Positions 24,532-34,932 are shown, counted from the first letter of the stretch. The stretch is DNA of 64,000 nucleotides from Arthrobacter sp. OAP107 (GCF_040546765.1 NZ_JBEPOK010000001.1:3844001-3908000); one strand, 5' to 3'. Numbers and translations: made by a program. The notes: generated by a model not told the origin, from the sequence alone.

Positions 24532-26170
24532 GGCAGTGGCGCGGACGGCGCCCGCAGCCAGTGCGGCGGCGGAGCGGCTGAGTGTCGTCACCCTGGAACA
24601 GTTCCTGGCGAAGCTGCCGCCGGAGCTCACGGTTCTTCACGACGGCGGCAACGGTTCGGGACTGCTGCGGTGGGTTGAGCCGAGTGAGCTGGAGGACCCC
24701 ACGCCGTACCTGCTCGACGGCGAGTTCCTCCTCACGGCAGGTTTGCCCTTCGTTGGCGACGCGGGTGACGCCGCCCGGGTTGACGCTTACGTGGGGCGCC
24801 TGGTGAAGGCCAGGGTGGGGGCCCTGGGCTTTGGCCTGGAGCCATACTTCAGCGCCGTGCCGGACGCTGTGGTGGACGCCTGTGTCCGGCACAACCTGAC
24901 CCTGGTGAAGGTGCCCAGCACGCTCCCGTTCGCTGCCATTGGGCTCGAGTTCTCCCAGTTGCTGGAGTCGGAGAACGCGAAAGTATTCCGCCACCTCGCG
25001 GACACGAACCGGCAGCTGATGCGCGCCGTCCTGTCCGCCCGGCCCGAACATGAGCTCCTGGCCGCGCTGGTCCAGCGGGTCCCGGTCTGGGCCATGCTGG
25101 TCGGCGCGGACGGGCGGGTGCGCGCCCGGGCCGGTTCCGGCGTTGAGGCCGCCACCCTGCAGCCGCTGCTCGGGAGGCTGCTGGGTGGCAGCGGGCCGCG
25201 GGTGGAGATGGATACCTTCAATGCCCCTGGATCAGCGCTCGTCTTCGGCCACCCGCTGCGCAGCACCCGCGACGCCAACCTTGGCGCGCTGGTGCTGGGC
25301 ACTGATGCGCCCCTGACTCCGGCGCAAAACAGCGTGGTGTCCTCCGCCGTCGGACTCCTTGAGCTGCTGGTCCGGCAACGGACCAGCGGCTCCCTGGCAC
25401 CGAGCCAGCTGGCGACGTCCCTGCTGCTTCACCCGGACAGCCTCGCCTCCGGCGGGGCGCGGCACATCAACGGGCTCCGGGACCTGCTGGCCCAGAGCAC
25501 TTCCTCCACGCGCTCCGGCCCCTTGCGCGTGGTGCAGGGAATCAGGGTGGGGCAGGCTGCCGGACGGACCGCAGAAAGCCCGGTGCGGGAGCTGCTGCAG
25601 TGGCGCCGCCTGTTCGACACCAAGCTCGTGGAGCTCACGGACTACGGTTTCGCCGCCATCACCCGGCTCAAGGTGGACGACGCACTGCTGGCCGACGTGG
25701 AGAAGCTCGGCTGGCGGCTGGTCATCGGCGATGCCAGCGAGCTCACCGACCTGAGCAGCGCCTACCAGCGGGTGACCGCTCTGCGCCAAAGAGTCCAGAC
25801 CACCGGCAAGAGCGCCCGCGTGGGTGAAGTGGCGTGGACGGTCGCGGGGCTGCTGGGCCAGGAGGCCGGAACCATGCTGGCCGGCCGGCTGTTGGAACCG
25901 CTGCTCAACCAGGACAGCGAACGCCGCACCGCGCATTTGTCCGTACTGAGGGCATGGCTCGGCGAGAACGGGAACTGGGATGCAACCGCCAAGACGCTGG
26001 GACTGCACCGCAACAGCGTCCGGCGGCAGATCAATGCTGTGGCCGAACTGCTGGACACCGACCTGAACCAGGCACAGGTCCGGGCCGAACTCTGGATTGC
26101 ACTGCAGTACGTCGACGAGCTGCCGGCCGTCCCCGACTACGGCCGTCCGGTCTCGCCCCAGGCGCGGTAA
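24521..26170 (+). CDS. PucR-family transcriptional regulator
   Basis: Regulator (549 aa) with an N-terminal purine-catabolism-type domain (about 20-140, including LRWVEPSELEDPTPYLLDGE), a central GGDEF-like/CdaR region and a C-terminal helix-turn-helix, LGLHRNSVRRQINAVAELL, that marks PucR/CdaR proteins. ATG 24521 overlaps the alr end by 11 bases, so the two are coupled. PucR-type proteins usually activate nearby catabolic genes; the amine oxidase/permease and the carbon-nitrogen hydrolase genes are candidates. Its 3' end overlaps the convergent hydrolase gene by 34 bases. Confidence 0.88.
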   Translation: MSPEAVARTAPAASAAAERLSVVTLEQFLAKLPPELTVLHDGGNGSGLLRWVEPSELEDPTPYLLDGEFLLTAGLPFVGDAGDAARVDAYVGRLVKARVGALGFGLEPYFSAVPDAVVDACVRHNLTLVKVPSTLPFAAIGLEFSQLLESENAKVFRHLADTNRQLMRAVLSARPEHELLAALVQRVPVWAMLVGADGRVRARAGSGVEAATLQPLLGRLLGGSGPRVEMDTFNAPGSALVFGHPLRSTRDANLGALVLGTDAPLTPAQNSVVSSAVGLLELLVRQRTSGSLAPSQLATSLLLHPDSLASGGARHINGLRDLLAQSTSSTRSGPLRVVQGIRVGQAAGRTAESPVRELLQWRRLFDTKLVELTDYGFAAITRLKVDDALLADVEKLGWRLVIGDASELTDLSSAYQRVTALRQRVQTTGKSARVGEVAWTVAGLLGQEAGTMLAGRLLEPLLNQDSERRTAHLSVLRAWLGENGNWDATAKTLGLHRNSVRRQINAVAELLDTDLNQAQVRAELWIALQYVDELPAVPDYGRPVSPQAR

Positions 26171-26943
26171 ACATCCGGCCGGCGTTCGCGCAGATAGGGC
26201 ACGGCATCCCGCGCCAGCCGGGCCGCCTCGGGGCTGACCTCGGCGAACAGCAGTTCCGGGCCGGGGCCGGCGGCGGCGAGCAGTTCGCCGTCCGGGCCGG
26301 CAATAACGCTTCCGCCCAGGAAAGCGCAGCCGTCCTCCTCCCCGGAGTGATTGGCATAGGCCACGGTCAGCTGGCTCTCCAGCGCCCGGGCCCTCAGCAG
26401 CACCTGCGGCACGGATTCGAAGCCGTGGGCCAGCGCCGTGGGAACCAGGAGCAGGTCGGCCCCGGCCGTGGCGGCCGCACGCACGGTTTCGGGAAACTCT
26501 ACGTCGTAGCAAATGGCCAGCGAGGTTTTGACGCCGCCGAGATCCACGACGGCGGGGGCTGCTTCCGCGGGGCTGAACGCCTTGCGCTCCTCCGGCCCAA
26601 AAAGGTGGACCTTGGCGTAAGTAAGGATTTCGTCTCCGGTACGGTCCAAAACCGTCGCGGTGATCTGCCACTGCCCCTCGGCCGTCATGGCAGGCAGGCT
26701 GTAGACCAGTGCGATCCGGTGGGTGGCAGCGATACCGGCAAGGGCGCGCCGGATGTCGGGCAGCTTCTGGGGGTCCAGCTCCGCCCTGACCCGGAGCGGG
26801 GCGTAGCCCACCGGGAAAAGCTCGGGGGTCAGGAGCACCGCCGCGCCTGCCTCCGCGGCCGTCCGAGCCGCGCGGTCGATGGCTGCGCAGTTCCGTTCAA
26901 TGTCCAAAACACTGGAGTTCGCCTGCATCAGCGCCAGCTTCAC
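26137..26943 (-). CDS. Carbon-nitrogen hydrolase (nitrilase superfamily)
   Basis: Cytoplasmic amidase-type enzyme (268 aa) with the Glu-Lys-Cys triad: Glu in LLTPELFPVGY, Lys in YAKVHLFGPEE and Cys in LAICYDVEFPE. The layout fits aliphatic amidohydrolases such as those acting on deaminated amino acids or carbamoyl compounds. GTG 26943 is used because AGGTGAT lies about 5 bases upstream. The position beside PucR and the amine oxidase cluster suggests a later step of amine breakdown, which is inference. Confidence 0.9.
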   Translation of the reverse strand: MKLALMQANSSVLDIERNCAAIDRAARTAAEAGAAVLLTPELFPVGYAPLRVRAELDPQKLPDIRRALAGIAATHRIALVYSLPAMTAEGQWQITATVLDRTGDEILTYAKVHLFGPEERKAFSPAEAAPAVVDLGGVKTSLAICYDVEFPETVRAAATAGADLLLVPTALAHGFESVPQVLLRARALESQLTVAYANHSGEEDGCAFLGGSVIAGPDGELLAAAGPGPELLFAEVSPEAARLARDAVPYLRERRPDVYRAWGETGRP

Positions 26944-27102
26944 CGTGATCACCTCAAGTCTTCGTGGACGCCCGCCCAACACCGGACGCCGTTTCACTCA
27001 GCGTATCCGCGCCGGGGGCGTCTTAACCGGCCCATTTGCACCGCCCCGCACCGTCCGTGGGACAGATTGCCCGGCACCTTCCCTCTTCCGCATGCCGGCG
27101 TC

Positions 27103-27125
27103 TTGCGTTAACTTCTTGACTACAA
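27103..27125 (+). promoter_or_regulatory. Shared promoter/operator motif before the ROK gene
   Basis: TTGCGTTAA-N3-CTTGAC-N-ACAA, identical at 19 of 23 positions to the site at 28363-28385 before the sugar ABC operon. The TTGAC inside it would serve as a -35 box. Likely an operator through which the ROK protein controls itself and the transporter. Confidence 0.65.
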
Positions 27126-27152
27126 GCCCACCGATGGTGCAATGTTCATTTC

Positions 27153-28343
27153 ATGCCCTCACCATCGCGCTCAACGAGGAGCCGAACCAAAAACCCCGGG
27201 TCGCAATCCGCCCTGAGGCATCTGAACCAGCAGCGGATCATCGAATGCCTGCTCAACGGCCCTTCGACCCAGGCGGAACTGGCGCGGCAGACAGGACTGT
27301 CCACCGCGACAGTGTCCAACATCGTCAAAATCATGCAGGATTCGGGCCTTGCCTCCACCGAGCCAACCACCAGTTCCGGGCGCCGTGCACTCAACGTCCG
27401 GCTCAACAGCAACGGTGCCGTGGCGGTGGGCATCGACTTCGGCCGACGGCACCTGCGGGTGGTTCTGGCCTCGCTCAGCTACCACATCATCGCGGAGGAA
27501 TCGGTGCTCCTGCCCCTCGGCCACCAGGCCGAGCAGGGCATCCAGGCGGCCGTCGCCCTGCTCGACAAACTGCTGGCAGACAGCGGAGTGGAGCGCACCG
27601 CCGTGGTGGGTGCCGGCGTCGGAATCCCCGGCCCCATCGATCGCAGGACCAGCACCGTGGCCCAGGGTGCAATCCTCCCCGAGTGGGTGGGCATCGACAT
27701 CCAGGAACGCCTGGAGGAGGCGTTCCAATTCCCCATATTCATTGACAATGACTCGAATCTGGGCGCCCTGTCCGAAGTCACCTGGGGACCACACAGCGGC
27801 ATCAGCAACCTGCTGTTTATGAAGATCGGCTCCGGCATTGGCGCGGGCCTGATCCTCAACGGCAACCCGTACTACGGCAACGTCGGGATCACCGGCGAAA
27901 TCGGCCACGCGACCATCCACGAACACGGCCTGATCTGCCGCTGCGGCAACAGGGGGTGCCTGGAAACCATAGCCTCCACCACCACCATGATCGAACTGCT
28001 GAGCCGCGGCGAGGAACGTCCGCTCACGCCCGAGGACATCGTCCGCAAGGCGCTGGCAAGGGATGCGGCCACTTTGCGCGTAGTGGATGACGCCGGCCTC
28101 GCAGTGGGCAGGGCGTTGGGGAACGTGGCCAACCTGATCAACCCCGAAGTCATCGTGGTGGGCGGTCCGCTGGCGGGGCTGGGCGACATCCTGCTGGATC
28201 CCATCCGGCGCGGACTGGTGCGCCACGCCGTGCCCGTCATCGGCGAAACCACCACCCTGACGATGTCCTCCCTGAACGACCGCGCGGAGGCCCTGGGAGC
28301 CGCGTCGCTGGTCTTCCAGCACGCCGGAATCCGGCGCACGTAA
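27153..28343 (+). CDS. ROK-family transcriptional repressor
   Basis: NagC/XylR-type regulator (396 aa). The N-terminal winged helix contains GPSTQAELARQTGLSTATVSNI (first 20 residues typical of ROK repressors). The ROK sugar-kinase-like domain follows, with VAVGIDFGRRHLRVVL (ATP-fold phosphate loop), the GIPGPID motif and the Zn-binding C-x-C-x4-C in HGLICRCGNRGCLE. It lies 130 bases upstream of an Mms/ChvE-type sugar importer and shares a motif with its promoter, so it probably represses that operon until a sugar binds. Confidence 0.93.
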   Translation: MPSPSRSTRSRTKNPGSQSALRHLNQQRIIECLLNGPSTQAELARQTGLSTATVSNIVKIMQDSGLASTEPTTSSGRRALNVRLNSNGAVAVGIDFGRRHLRVVLASLSYHIIAEESVLLPLGHQAEQGIQAAVALLDKLLADSGVERTAVVGAGVGIPGPIDRRTSTVAQGAILPEWVGIDIQERLEEAFQFPIFIDNDSNLGALSEVTWGPHSGISNLLFMKIGSGIGAGLILNGNPYYGNVGITGEIGHATIHEHGLICRCGNRGCLETIASTTTMIELLSRGEERPLTPEDIVRKALARDAATLRVVDDAGLAVGRALGNVANLINPEVIVVGGPLAGLGDILLDPIRRGLVRHAVPVIGETTTLTMSSLNDRAEALGAASLVFQHAGIRRT

Positions 28344-28362
28344 CTTATTCGTTACCCCGCCG

Positions 28363-28385
28363 TTGCGTTAAAGACTTGACGACAA
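28363..28385 (+). promoter_or_regulatory. Promoter/operator motif before the sugar ABC operon
   Basis: Second copy of TTGCGTTAA-N3-CTTGAC-N-ACAA. The TTGACG within it and TACTTT 18 bases downstream form a plausible -35/-10 pair, so a repressor on this motif would block the promoter. Confidence 0.65.
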
Positions 28386-28473
28386 TGGCATGCTCCATCT
28401 ACTTTTTTCATCAGACGGCCCTGTGGTTTGCAGGGAAGACAACGAAGTCAATGCATTGGAGGCGTAAGGGCAT

Positions 28474-30078
28474 ATGACGTCCCTCAACACGCAGCGCGAG
28501 CCGGTTCTCTTGGAGATGCGCTCCATCACCAAGGAATTCCCCGGCGTTAAAGCCTTGTCCGATGTGAGCCTGGTGGTGAAGGCCGGGGAGATCCACGCGA
28601 TCTGCGGGGAAAACGGCGCCGGCAAGTCCACGCTCATGAAGGTCCTCTCCGGCGTGTACCCCTACGGCAGCTACGACGGCGACATCGTGTACCAGAACGA
28701 GGTTCAGCAGTTCAGGGACATCCGGGCCAGCGAACACGCGGGCATCGTGATTATCCACCAGGAGCTGGCGCTCATCCCGGAGCTCTCTATCACGGAGAAC
28801 ATCTTCCTGGGCAACGAACCGGTAAAGCGCGGTGTAATCGACTGGGCCGAGGCCCGCCTCCGGACCCGCGAGCTGCTTGCCCGGGTGGGTTTGCGGGAGG
28901 ACCCGGACACTCCCGTCAAGGAAATCGGCGTCGGCAAACAGCAGCTGGTGGAGATCGCCAAGGCGCTGAACAAGTCCGTGAAGCTCCTCATCCTCGACGA
29001 GCCCACCGCCGCGCTGAACGAGTCCGACTCCCAGCACCTGCTGGACCTGATCCTGGGCCTGAAAGGCCGCGGCATCACGTCCATCATCATTTCCCACAAG
29101 CTCAATGAGATCGAACAGATCGCGGACTCCATCACCATCATCCGCGACGGCAAGTCGATCGAGACGCTCAACGTGAAGGCCGACGGCGTCGACGAGGACC
29201 GCATCATCAAGGGCATGGTGGGCCGCACCCTGGAATCACGGTTCCCGCACCACGAACCCAAGATCGGCGACGTCCTGTTCGAGGTCAAGGGCTGGACCGT
29301 CGGGCACCCGCAGGTCCAGGACCGGCTGGTCTGCAAGGGCTCGAACTTCTTTGTCCGCCGCGGCGAGATCGTCGGCTTCGCCGGGCTGATGGGCGCCGGC
29401 CGAACTGAACTGGCACGGTCGGTGTTCGGCCGTTCCTATGGCCGCTTCATCAGCGGCCATATCTACAAGGACGGCAAGGAACTCCACCTGAAGAATGTCA
29501 AGCAGGCCATTGATGCCGGCCTGGGCTACGTCACGGAGGACAGGAAATCCCTCGGCCTGAACCTGCTGGATGACATCAAAACCACCACAGTCTCGGCCGC
29601 GCTGCACAAAATCAGCAAGCACTTCGTCGTGGATGCGAACAAGGAATTCACCGTGGCTGAGCAGTACCGCAAGTCCCTGCGGACCAAGACGCCGTCCGTG
29701 GAGGAGGGCGTGGCCAAGCTGTCCGGCGGGAACCAGCAGAAGGTGGTCCTGGCGAAGTGGATGTTCACTGACCCGGACCTGCTGATCCTGGACGAACCCA
29801 CCCGCGGCATCGACGTCGGCGCCAAGTACGAGATCTACGGGATCATCCAGCAGCTGGCCAACCAGGGCAAAGGCGTCATCGTGATCTCCTCCGAGCTGCC
29901 TGAACTGCTGGGCCTCTCCGACCGGATCTACACCATCTTCGAGGGCGCCATCACCGGAGTCCTGGACAAAGACGACGCCAGCCAGGAAAGCCTCATGAAA
30001 CTCATGACCTCCGCCCGAAAAACGCCTGACCCTCTGGAAACCCTCCAGAACCTTCCAGAACAAGGACTGACAAAATGA
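28474..30078 (+). CDS. mmsA: Multiple-monosaccharide ABC importer, ATP-binding protein
   Basis: Double-cassette sugar ABC ATPase (534 aa) of the MmsA/GguA type. The first cassette has Walker A GENGAGKS, a VGKQQLVEIAKAL signature and Walker B LLILDEPTAAL. The second has a degenerate P-loop in GLMGAGRTELARS, signature LSGGNQQKVVLAKWM and LLILDEPTRGIDVG, as is normal for the class. It binds the permease encoded next and energises import of sugars such as glucose, galactose, xylose or arabinose. Overlaps mmsB by 4 bases (ATGA). Confidence 0.93.
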   Translation: MTSLNTQREPVLLEMRSITKEFPGVKALSDVSLVVKAGEIHAICGENGAGKSTLMKVLSGVYPYGSYDGDIVYQNEVQQFRDIRASEHAGIVIIHQELALIPELSITENIFLGNEPVKRGVIDWAEARLRTRELLARVGLREDPDTPVKEIGVGKQQLVEIAKALNKSVKLLILDEPTAALNESDSQHLLDLILGLKGRGITSIIISHKLNEIEQIADSITIIRDGKSIETLNVKADGVDEDRIIKGMVGRTLESRFPHHEPKIGDVLFEVKGWTVGHPQVQDRLVCKGSNFFVRRGEIVGFAGLMGAGRTELARSVFGRSYGRFISGHIYKDGKELHLKNVKQAIDAGLGYVTEDRKSLGLNLLDDIKTTTVSAALHKISKHFVVDANKEFTVAEQYRKSLRTKTPSVEEGVAKLSGGNQQKVVLAKWMFTDPDLLILDEPTRGIDVGAKYEIYGIIQQLANQGKGVIVISSELPELLGLSDRIYTIFEGAITGVLDKDDASQESLMKLMTSARKTPDPLETLQNLPEQGLTK

Positions 30079-31352
30079 ACGCGCTCAAGAAGCTGTTTGG
30101 CGGCAACACCCGCCAGTTCGGCATGATCTTCGCCCTGGTCGCCCTGATCATCTTCTTCCAATTCGCCACGGCGGGCCGCACGCTGACGCCCGGAAACGTG
30201 ATCAACCTCTTCAACGGCAACTCCTACATCCTGATCCTGGCCATCGGCATGGTGCTCGTGATCATCGCCGGCCACATCGACCTGTCGGTCGGATCCGTGG
30301 CTGCTTTCGTCGGCGTCACGGTCGCCCTGATCATGCAGGACTGGAACGTTCCCTGGTACGCCGGCATTCTGCTGGGCCTCGTCCTGGGTGCCCTGATCGG
30401 AGCCTGGCAAGGGTTCTGGACGGCGTATGTGGGCATCCCCGCGTTCATCGTGACGCTGGCCGGCATGCTCCTGTTCCGCGGCTTCAACCAGTTCGTCGGC
30501 AAGTCCAACACCATCCCCGTCCCGGCGGACTTCCAGTACATCGGATCGGGCTACCTGCCCGAGGTAGGGCCCAGCACGGGCTACAACAACCTGACCCTGC
30601 TGCTCGGCCTCCTGGCCGTCGCGTTCGTGATCTTCGGCGAACTCCGCGCCCGCCGCACCGCCAAGGCCCTCGGCGCCGAAGTCCCCGAAGGCTGGGTGAT
30701 GGTCACCAAGCTGGTCCTGGTCTGCGGTGCCATTCTTTACGCGACGTACCTGTTCGCCACCGGCCGGCCCGGCACGTCCTTCCCCATCCCGGGCCTGATC
30801 CTGGCCGTCCTGGTGCTCATCTACGGCTTCATCTCCTCCAAGACCGTCGTCGGCCGCCACATTTACGCCGTGGGCGGCAACCGCCACGCGGCCGAGCTCT
30901 CCGGCGTCCAGTCCAAGAAGGTCAACTTCCTGGTGATGATGAACATGTCCATATTGGCCGGGCTCGCCGGCATGATCTTCGTCGGCCGTTCCACGGCGTC
31001 CGGCCCGTTCGACGGCGTGGGCTGGGAACTCGACGCCATCGCTGCCGTGTTCATCGGCGGCGCAGCGGTGACCGGCGGCGTCGGAACTGTGATCGGGTCG
31101 ATCGTCGGTGGCCTGGTCATGGCCGTGCTCAACAACGGCCTGCAGCTCCTGGGCGTTGGCGCCGACCTGACCCAGATCATCAAGGGCCTGGTCCTGCTGG
31201 TCGCCGTCGCCTTCGACGTCTACAACAAGAGCCAGGGCAAGCGGTCCATCATCGGCATGCTGACCCAGAGCTTCAACCGCCCGAGCGGGGGCGCCGCACT
31301 CCAGCCGGACGAAGTGACCTCCACGAAGGAAACCATCTCCCGGGAAGCCTGA
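30075..31352 (+). CDS. mmsB: Multiple-monosaccharide ABC importer, permease
   Basis: Membrane permease (425 aa, about 10-11 helices) of the BPD_transp_2 family, closest in layout to MmsB/GguB. Typical blocks are NSYILILAIGMVLVIIAGHIDLSVGS (in parts), AAVFIGGAAVTGGVGTVIGS and the GRHIYAVGGNRHAAELSGV loop that contacts the ATPase. The long form with extra hydrophilic segment around residues 190-220 distinguishes it from ribose-type permeases. Coupled to the ATPase gene by a 4-base overlap. Confidence 0.93.
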   Translation: MNALKKLFGGNTRQFGMIFALVALIIFFQFATAGRTLTPGNVINLFNGNSYILILAIGMVLVIIAGHIDLSVGSVAAFVGVTVALIMQDWNVPWYAGILLGLVLGALIGAWQGFWTAYVGIPAFIVTLAGMLLFRGFNQFVGKSNTIPVPADFQYIGSGYLPEVGPSTGYNNLTLLLGLLAVAFVIFGELRARRTAKALGAEVPEGWVMVTKLVLVCGAILYATYLFATGRPGTSFPIPGLILAVLVLIYGFISSKTVVGRHIYAVGGNRHAAELSGVQSKKVNFLVMMNMSILAGLAGMIFVGRSTASGPFDGVGWELDAIAAVFIGGAAVTGGVGTVIGSIVGGLVMAVLNNGLQLLGVGADLTQIIKGLVLLVAVAFDVYNKSQGKRSIIGMLTQSFNRPSGGAALQPDEVTSTKETISREA

Positions 31353-31405
31353 GCACCGCTGCTCCCGGATGCATTTCCCACCCCTATAGAAAGTGAACCG
31401 AGCAA

Positions 31406-32506
31406 ATGCGAATGATTGGTAAGGCAGGAAAGGCGGCAGCAATCGCTGCCATTGCGGCACTGGCGCTGACAGCCTGCGGCCGTTCAGACAGCGGTACGAC
31501 GAGCGGCGGAAGCTCCGGCGGCGAGGCGTTCCCCAAGGACTCCGCCATCGGCGTCGCGCTTCCGCAGAAGACCAGCGAGAACTGGGTCCTTGCCGAGAAG
31601 CTGTTCAACGACGGACTCAGCCAGGCCGGCTTCAAGCCGGACGTCCAGTTCGCCAATGGCGGCGTCTCGGAGCAGCAGAACCAGATCAGCGCCATGATTA
31701 CCAAGGGTGACAAGGTCATCATCGTCGGCGCGATCGACGGCGCGCAGCTCGGCACCCAGCTGAAGCAGGCCAAGGACGCCGGCGCCACCATCATCGCCTA
31801 CGACCGGCTGCTGCTGAACACCCCGAACGTGGACTACTACGTGGCCTACGACAACTTCAAGGTGGGCGAGCTGCAAGGCAAGGCGCTGCTGGACGGCATG
31901 AAGGCCAAGAAGCCGAACGGCCCGTACAACGTTGAGCTCTTCGCCGGTTCCCCTGACGATGCCAACGCCAAGGTCTTCTTCGACGGCGCCATGAGCGTCC
32001 TGCAGCCGAAGATCGACGACGGCACCCTCAAGGTGCTTTCCGGCCAGAAGACCTTCGGGCAGGCCGTGACCCAGGGCTGGAAGGCAGAGAACGCCCAGAA
32101 GCGCATGGACACCCTTCTCGCCGGCACGTACACCAGCGCCGCGATCGATGGCGTGCTTTCCCCTAACGACACTCTGGCCCGCGCCATCCTGACGTCGGTG
32201 AAGGGTGCCGGCAAGCCGCTTCCGGTGGTTACCGGGCAGGACTCCGAGGTTGAATCGGTCAAGTCCATCATGGCCGGCGAGCAGTACTCCACCATCAACA
32301 AGGACACCCGCAAGCTCGTTGAGCACGCGATCGTCATGGTCAAGGACATCCAGGCAGGCAAGACGCCCGAGATCAACGACGACAAGTCCTACAACAACAA
32401 GGTCAAGACCGTTCCCGCCTACCTGCTGGAGCCGGTCATTGTGACCAAGGACAACGTCAAGACGGCCTACGAGGGCGATCCGGTTCTCGGCCCGATCACC
32501 AAGTAA
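31406..32506 (+). CDS. chvE: Sugar-binding lipoprotein (ChvE/MmsE type)
   Basis: Substrate-binding protein (366 aa) of the monosaccharide importer, anchored outside the membrane. The signal peptide ends in lipobox LTAC with the modified Cys at residue 24, followed by a Ser/Gly-rich linker. The periplasmic-binding fold has IGVALPQKTSENWVLAEKLF and VKSIMAGEQYSTINKDTRKL, typical of ChvE-like multiple-sugar binders. It lies 53 bases after mmsB and ends at a strong terminator, so the operon order is ATPase, permease, binding protein. Confidence 0.93.
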   Translation: MRMIGKAGKAAAIAAIAALALTACGRSDSGTTSGGSSGGEAFPKDSAIGVALPQKTSENWVLAEKLFNDGLSQAGFKPDVQFANGGVSEQQNQISAMITKGDKVIIVGAIDGAQLGTQLKQAKDAGATIIAYDRLLLNTPNVDYYVAYDNFKVGELQGKALLDGMKAKKPNGPYNVELFAGSPDDANAKVFFDGAMSVLQPKIDDGTLKVLSGQKTFGQAVTQGWKAENAQKRMDTLLAGTYTSAAIDGVLSPNDTLARAILTSVKGAGKPLPVVTGQDSEVESVKSIMAGEQYSTINKDTRKLVEHAIVMVKDIQAGKTPEINDDKSYNNKVKTVPAYLLEPVIVTKDNVKTAYEGDPVLGPITK

Positions 32507-32524
32507 CACCGCAGACGCCACGGG

Positions 32525-32580
32525 GCCCCGCCCTCCCGGAAGTGACCAGTTCACCAGGGAGGGCCGGGGCTCTTCTTTTT
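32525..32580 (+). terminator. Terminator of the sugar ABC operon
   Basis: Stem of GCCCCGCCCTCCC with GGGAGGGCCGGGGC (one bulge) followed by TCTTCTTTTT, a classical intrinsic terminator and the clearest T-tract in the window. Confidence 0.9.
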
Positions 32581-32696
32581 CGCGCTCCCGGCCTCACAGC
32601 GGAAACATAGGTTCAGCCCGTTTCCTGCACAGCCGCGGGGACCAGTGTGGGATCCGAAGCCGGCCAATCCCCCGGCATGTGATCCCAAGGAGTGCA

Positions 32697-34157
32697 GTGA
32701 GCGTCCTCGCCCGAAGTGTAGGCAATGCGTTTAGAAACAAGGTCCGAACAGCCGCGGTTGTGGCCGTGCTGGCGGTCGCCATTGGCCTGGCCCTGGCCAT
32801 GCTGGTGGCCAACCAGGCCGTCGGCGCCAAAGTCCAGGAGCTGAACGCTTCGGTGGGGACGGTGCTGACGGTGAACCCGGCCGGGAGCCAGGGCTTCGAA
32901 GGCGGCGGCGAGCCGCTCACTGCCGGGCAGGCAGCGACCGCAGCGGGCGTCCCGAACGTGACCTCCGTCGTCGGAACCAAAGCACTTCGGCTGCGCAACG
33001 CGACTGAAGCCGCCGCGCAGGCGGCGGCTGGCACCCAGGCCGGCCCCGGTGGCGGGCAGGGCGGACCCGGCGGCCAGACCACCACCCCGCTGACCACCAC
33101 CCTCACCGCCGCCGTCGACGCCGGAACGCTCGGTGCGCGCAACCAGGACAGCACCGGAACCACGGGAAGCACCGGAAGCACCGGAACCACCCAGCCTGCG
33201 CGTTCCCTTCCCATCACGGCCACCGGAACGGGTGCGGAGGTGGACAGCACCGGCAAAGCACTGAAACTGACCTCGGGCACCGGCCTGGGTGACTACACGG
33301 CCGAGTCCGCCAAGGCGCTGCTGGGCACCACCCTCGCCGAAAAGAACAACCTCAACGTGGGCTCCACCTTCACCATTAACAGCAAGACCTTCACCGTGGC
33401 CGGCCTGTTCGACGCAGGCACCACCTTCGGCAACAACGCCCTCTACGTCACGCTCCCCACCGCCCAGACCCTGGCCGGGCTGCCCGGGGAGCTGTCCACG
33501 ATCATCGTCACGGCGGACAGCATGGAGCACGTCGACGCCGTCAAGACGGCGCTGCAGAACGCGCTTGGCAGCGACAAGGCCGACGTCACCCAGGGCCAGC
33601 GCAACCTCGAAACCGCCGTCACCTCACTGGACAGCGTCAAGAACATCTCCCTGGTGGCGTTCATCGCGGCTCTGGGCACCGCGGGCCTGATCATCCTGCT
33701 GATCATGGTCATGCTGGTCCGCGAGCGCCGCCGCGAAATCGGTGTCCTCAAAGCCATCGGCGCACCGAACCGCACCATCGGCCTGCAGTTTGTGCTCGAG
33801 GCCCTGGTCCTGGTGGCCCTGGGTAGCGCTGTGGGCGCCGTCATCGCCTCCTTCGCCAGCGGCGGCGTCGCCTCCGCACTGGTCAGCTCCAGCACAGGCA
33901 CGACGGCGGCCCCCACCGGGCGCGGCGGCGGGTTCGCCGGCGGCGGGTTCGCCGGCGGCGCGGGCGGATTCCCCGGAGGCCAGGGCGGGCCGTTCGGCGG
34001 CGCCTCCCGGCTGCTGACCTCCGTCACCGCCAGCGTGTCGCCCGAAATCCTTGCCGCGGGCATCGCGGCAGTGTTCGGCGTTGCCATCATCGGCGCCCTG
34101 GTTCCGGCCCTGCTCACCGCCCGTATCCGCCCCATCGAAGTCCTCCGAGGAGAATAG
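32697..34157 (+). CDS. MacB/FtsX-type ABC transporter permease
   Basis: Permease of about 486 aa with one N-terminal helix (around KVRTAAVVAVLAVAIGLALA), a large extracytoplasmic domain and three C-terminal helices, the usual MacB/FtsX topology. The extracellular domain includes a Gly-Gln-Thr-rich insertion (about residues 118-175, TGSTGSTGTT repeats), and a Gly/Phe-rich loop (GGGFAGGGFAGGAGG) lies between the last helices. The GTG at 32697 follows AAGGAG by 4 bases; ATG 32679 is the alternative. It forms a unit with the ATPase encoded 2 bases downstream. Confidence 0.88.
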   Translation: MSVLARSVGNAFRNKVRTAAVVAVLAVAIGLALAMLVANQAVGAKVQELNASVGTVLTVNPAGSQGFEGGGEPLTAGQAATAAGVPNVTSVVGTKALRLRNATEAAAQAAAGTQAGPGGGQGGPGGQTTTPLTTTLTAAVDAGTLGARNQDSTGTTGSTGSTGTTQPARSLPITATGTGAEVDSTGKALKLTSGTGLGDYTAESAKALLGTTLAEKNNLNVGSTFTINSKTFTVAGLFDAGTTFGNNALYVTLPTAQTLAGLPGELSTIIVTADSMEHVDAVKTALQNALGSDKADVTQGQRNLETAVTSLDSVKNISLVAFIAALGTAGLIILLIMVMLVRERRREIGVLKAIGAPNRTIGLQFVLEALVLVALGSAVGAVIASFASGGVASALVSSSTGTTAAPTGRGGGFAGGGFAGGAGGFPGGQGGPFGGASRLLTSVTASVSPEILAAGIAAVFGVAIIGALVPALLTARIRPIEVLRGE

Positions 34158-34159
34158 CC

Positions 34160-34882
<723 letters not shown>

Positions 34883-34932
34883 CAAGCCGGCGGCGGCGAA
34901 GCATGCACGGAATGTGCGGGCTGGGAGTAAAC

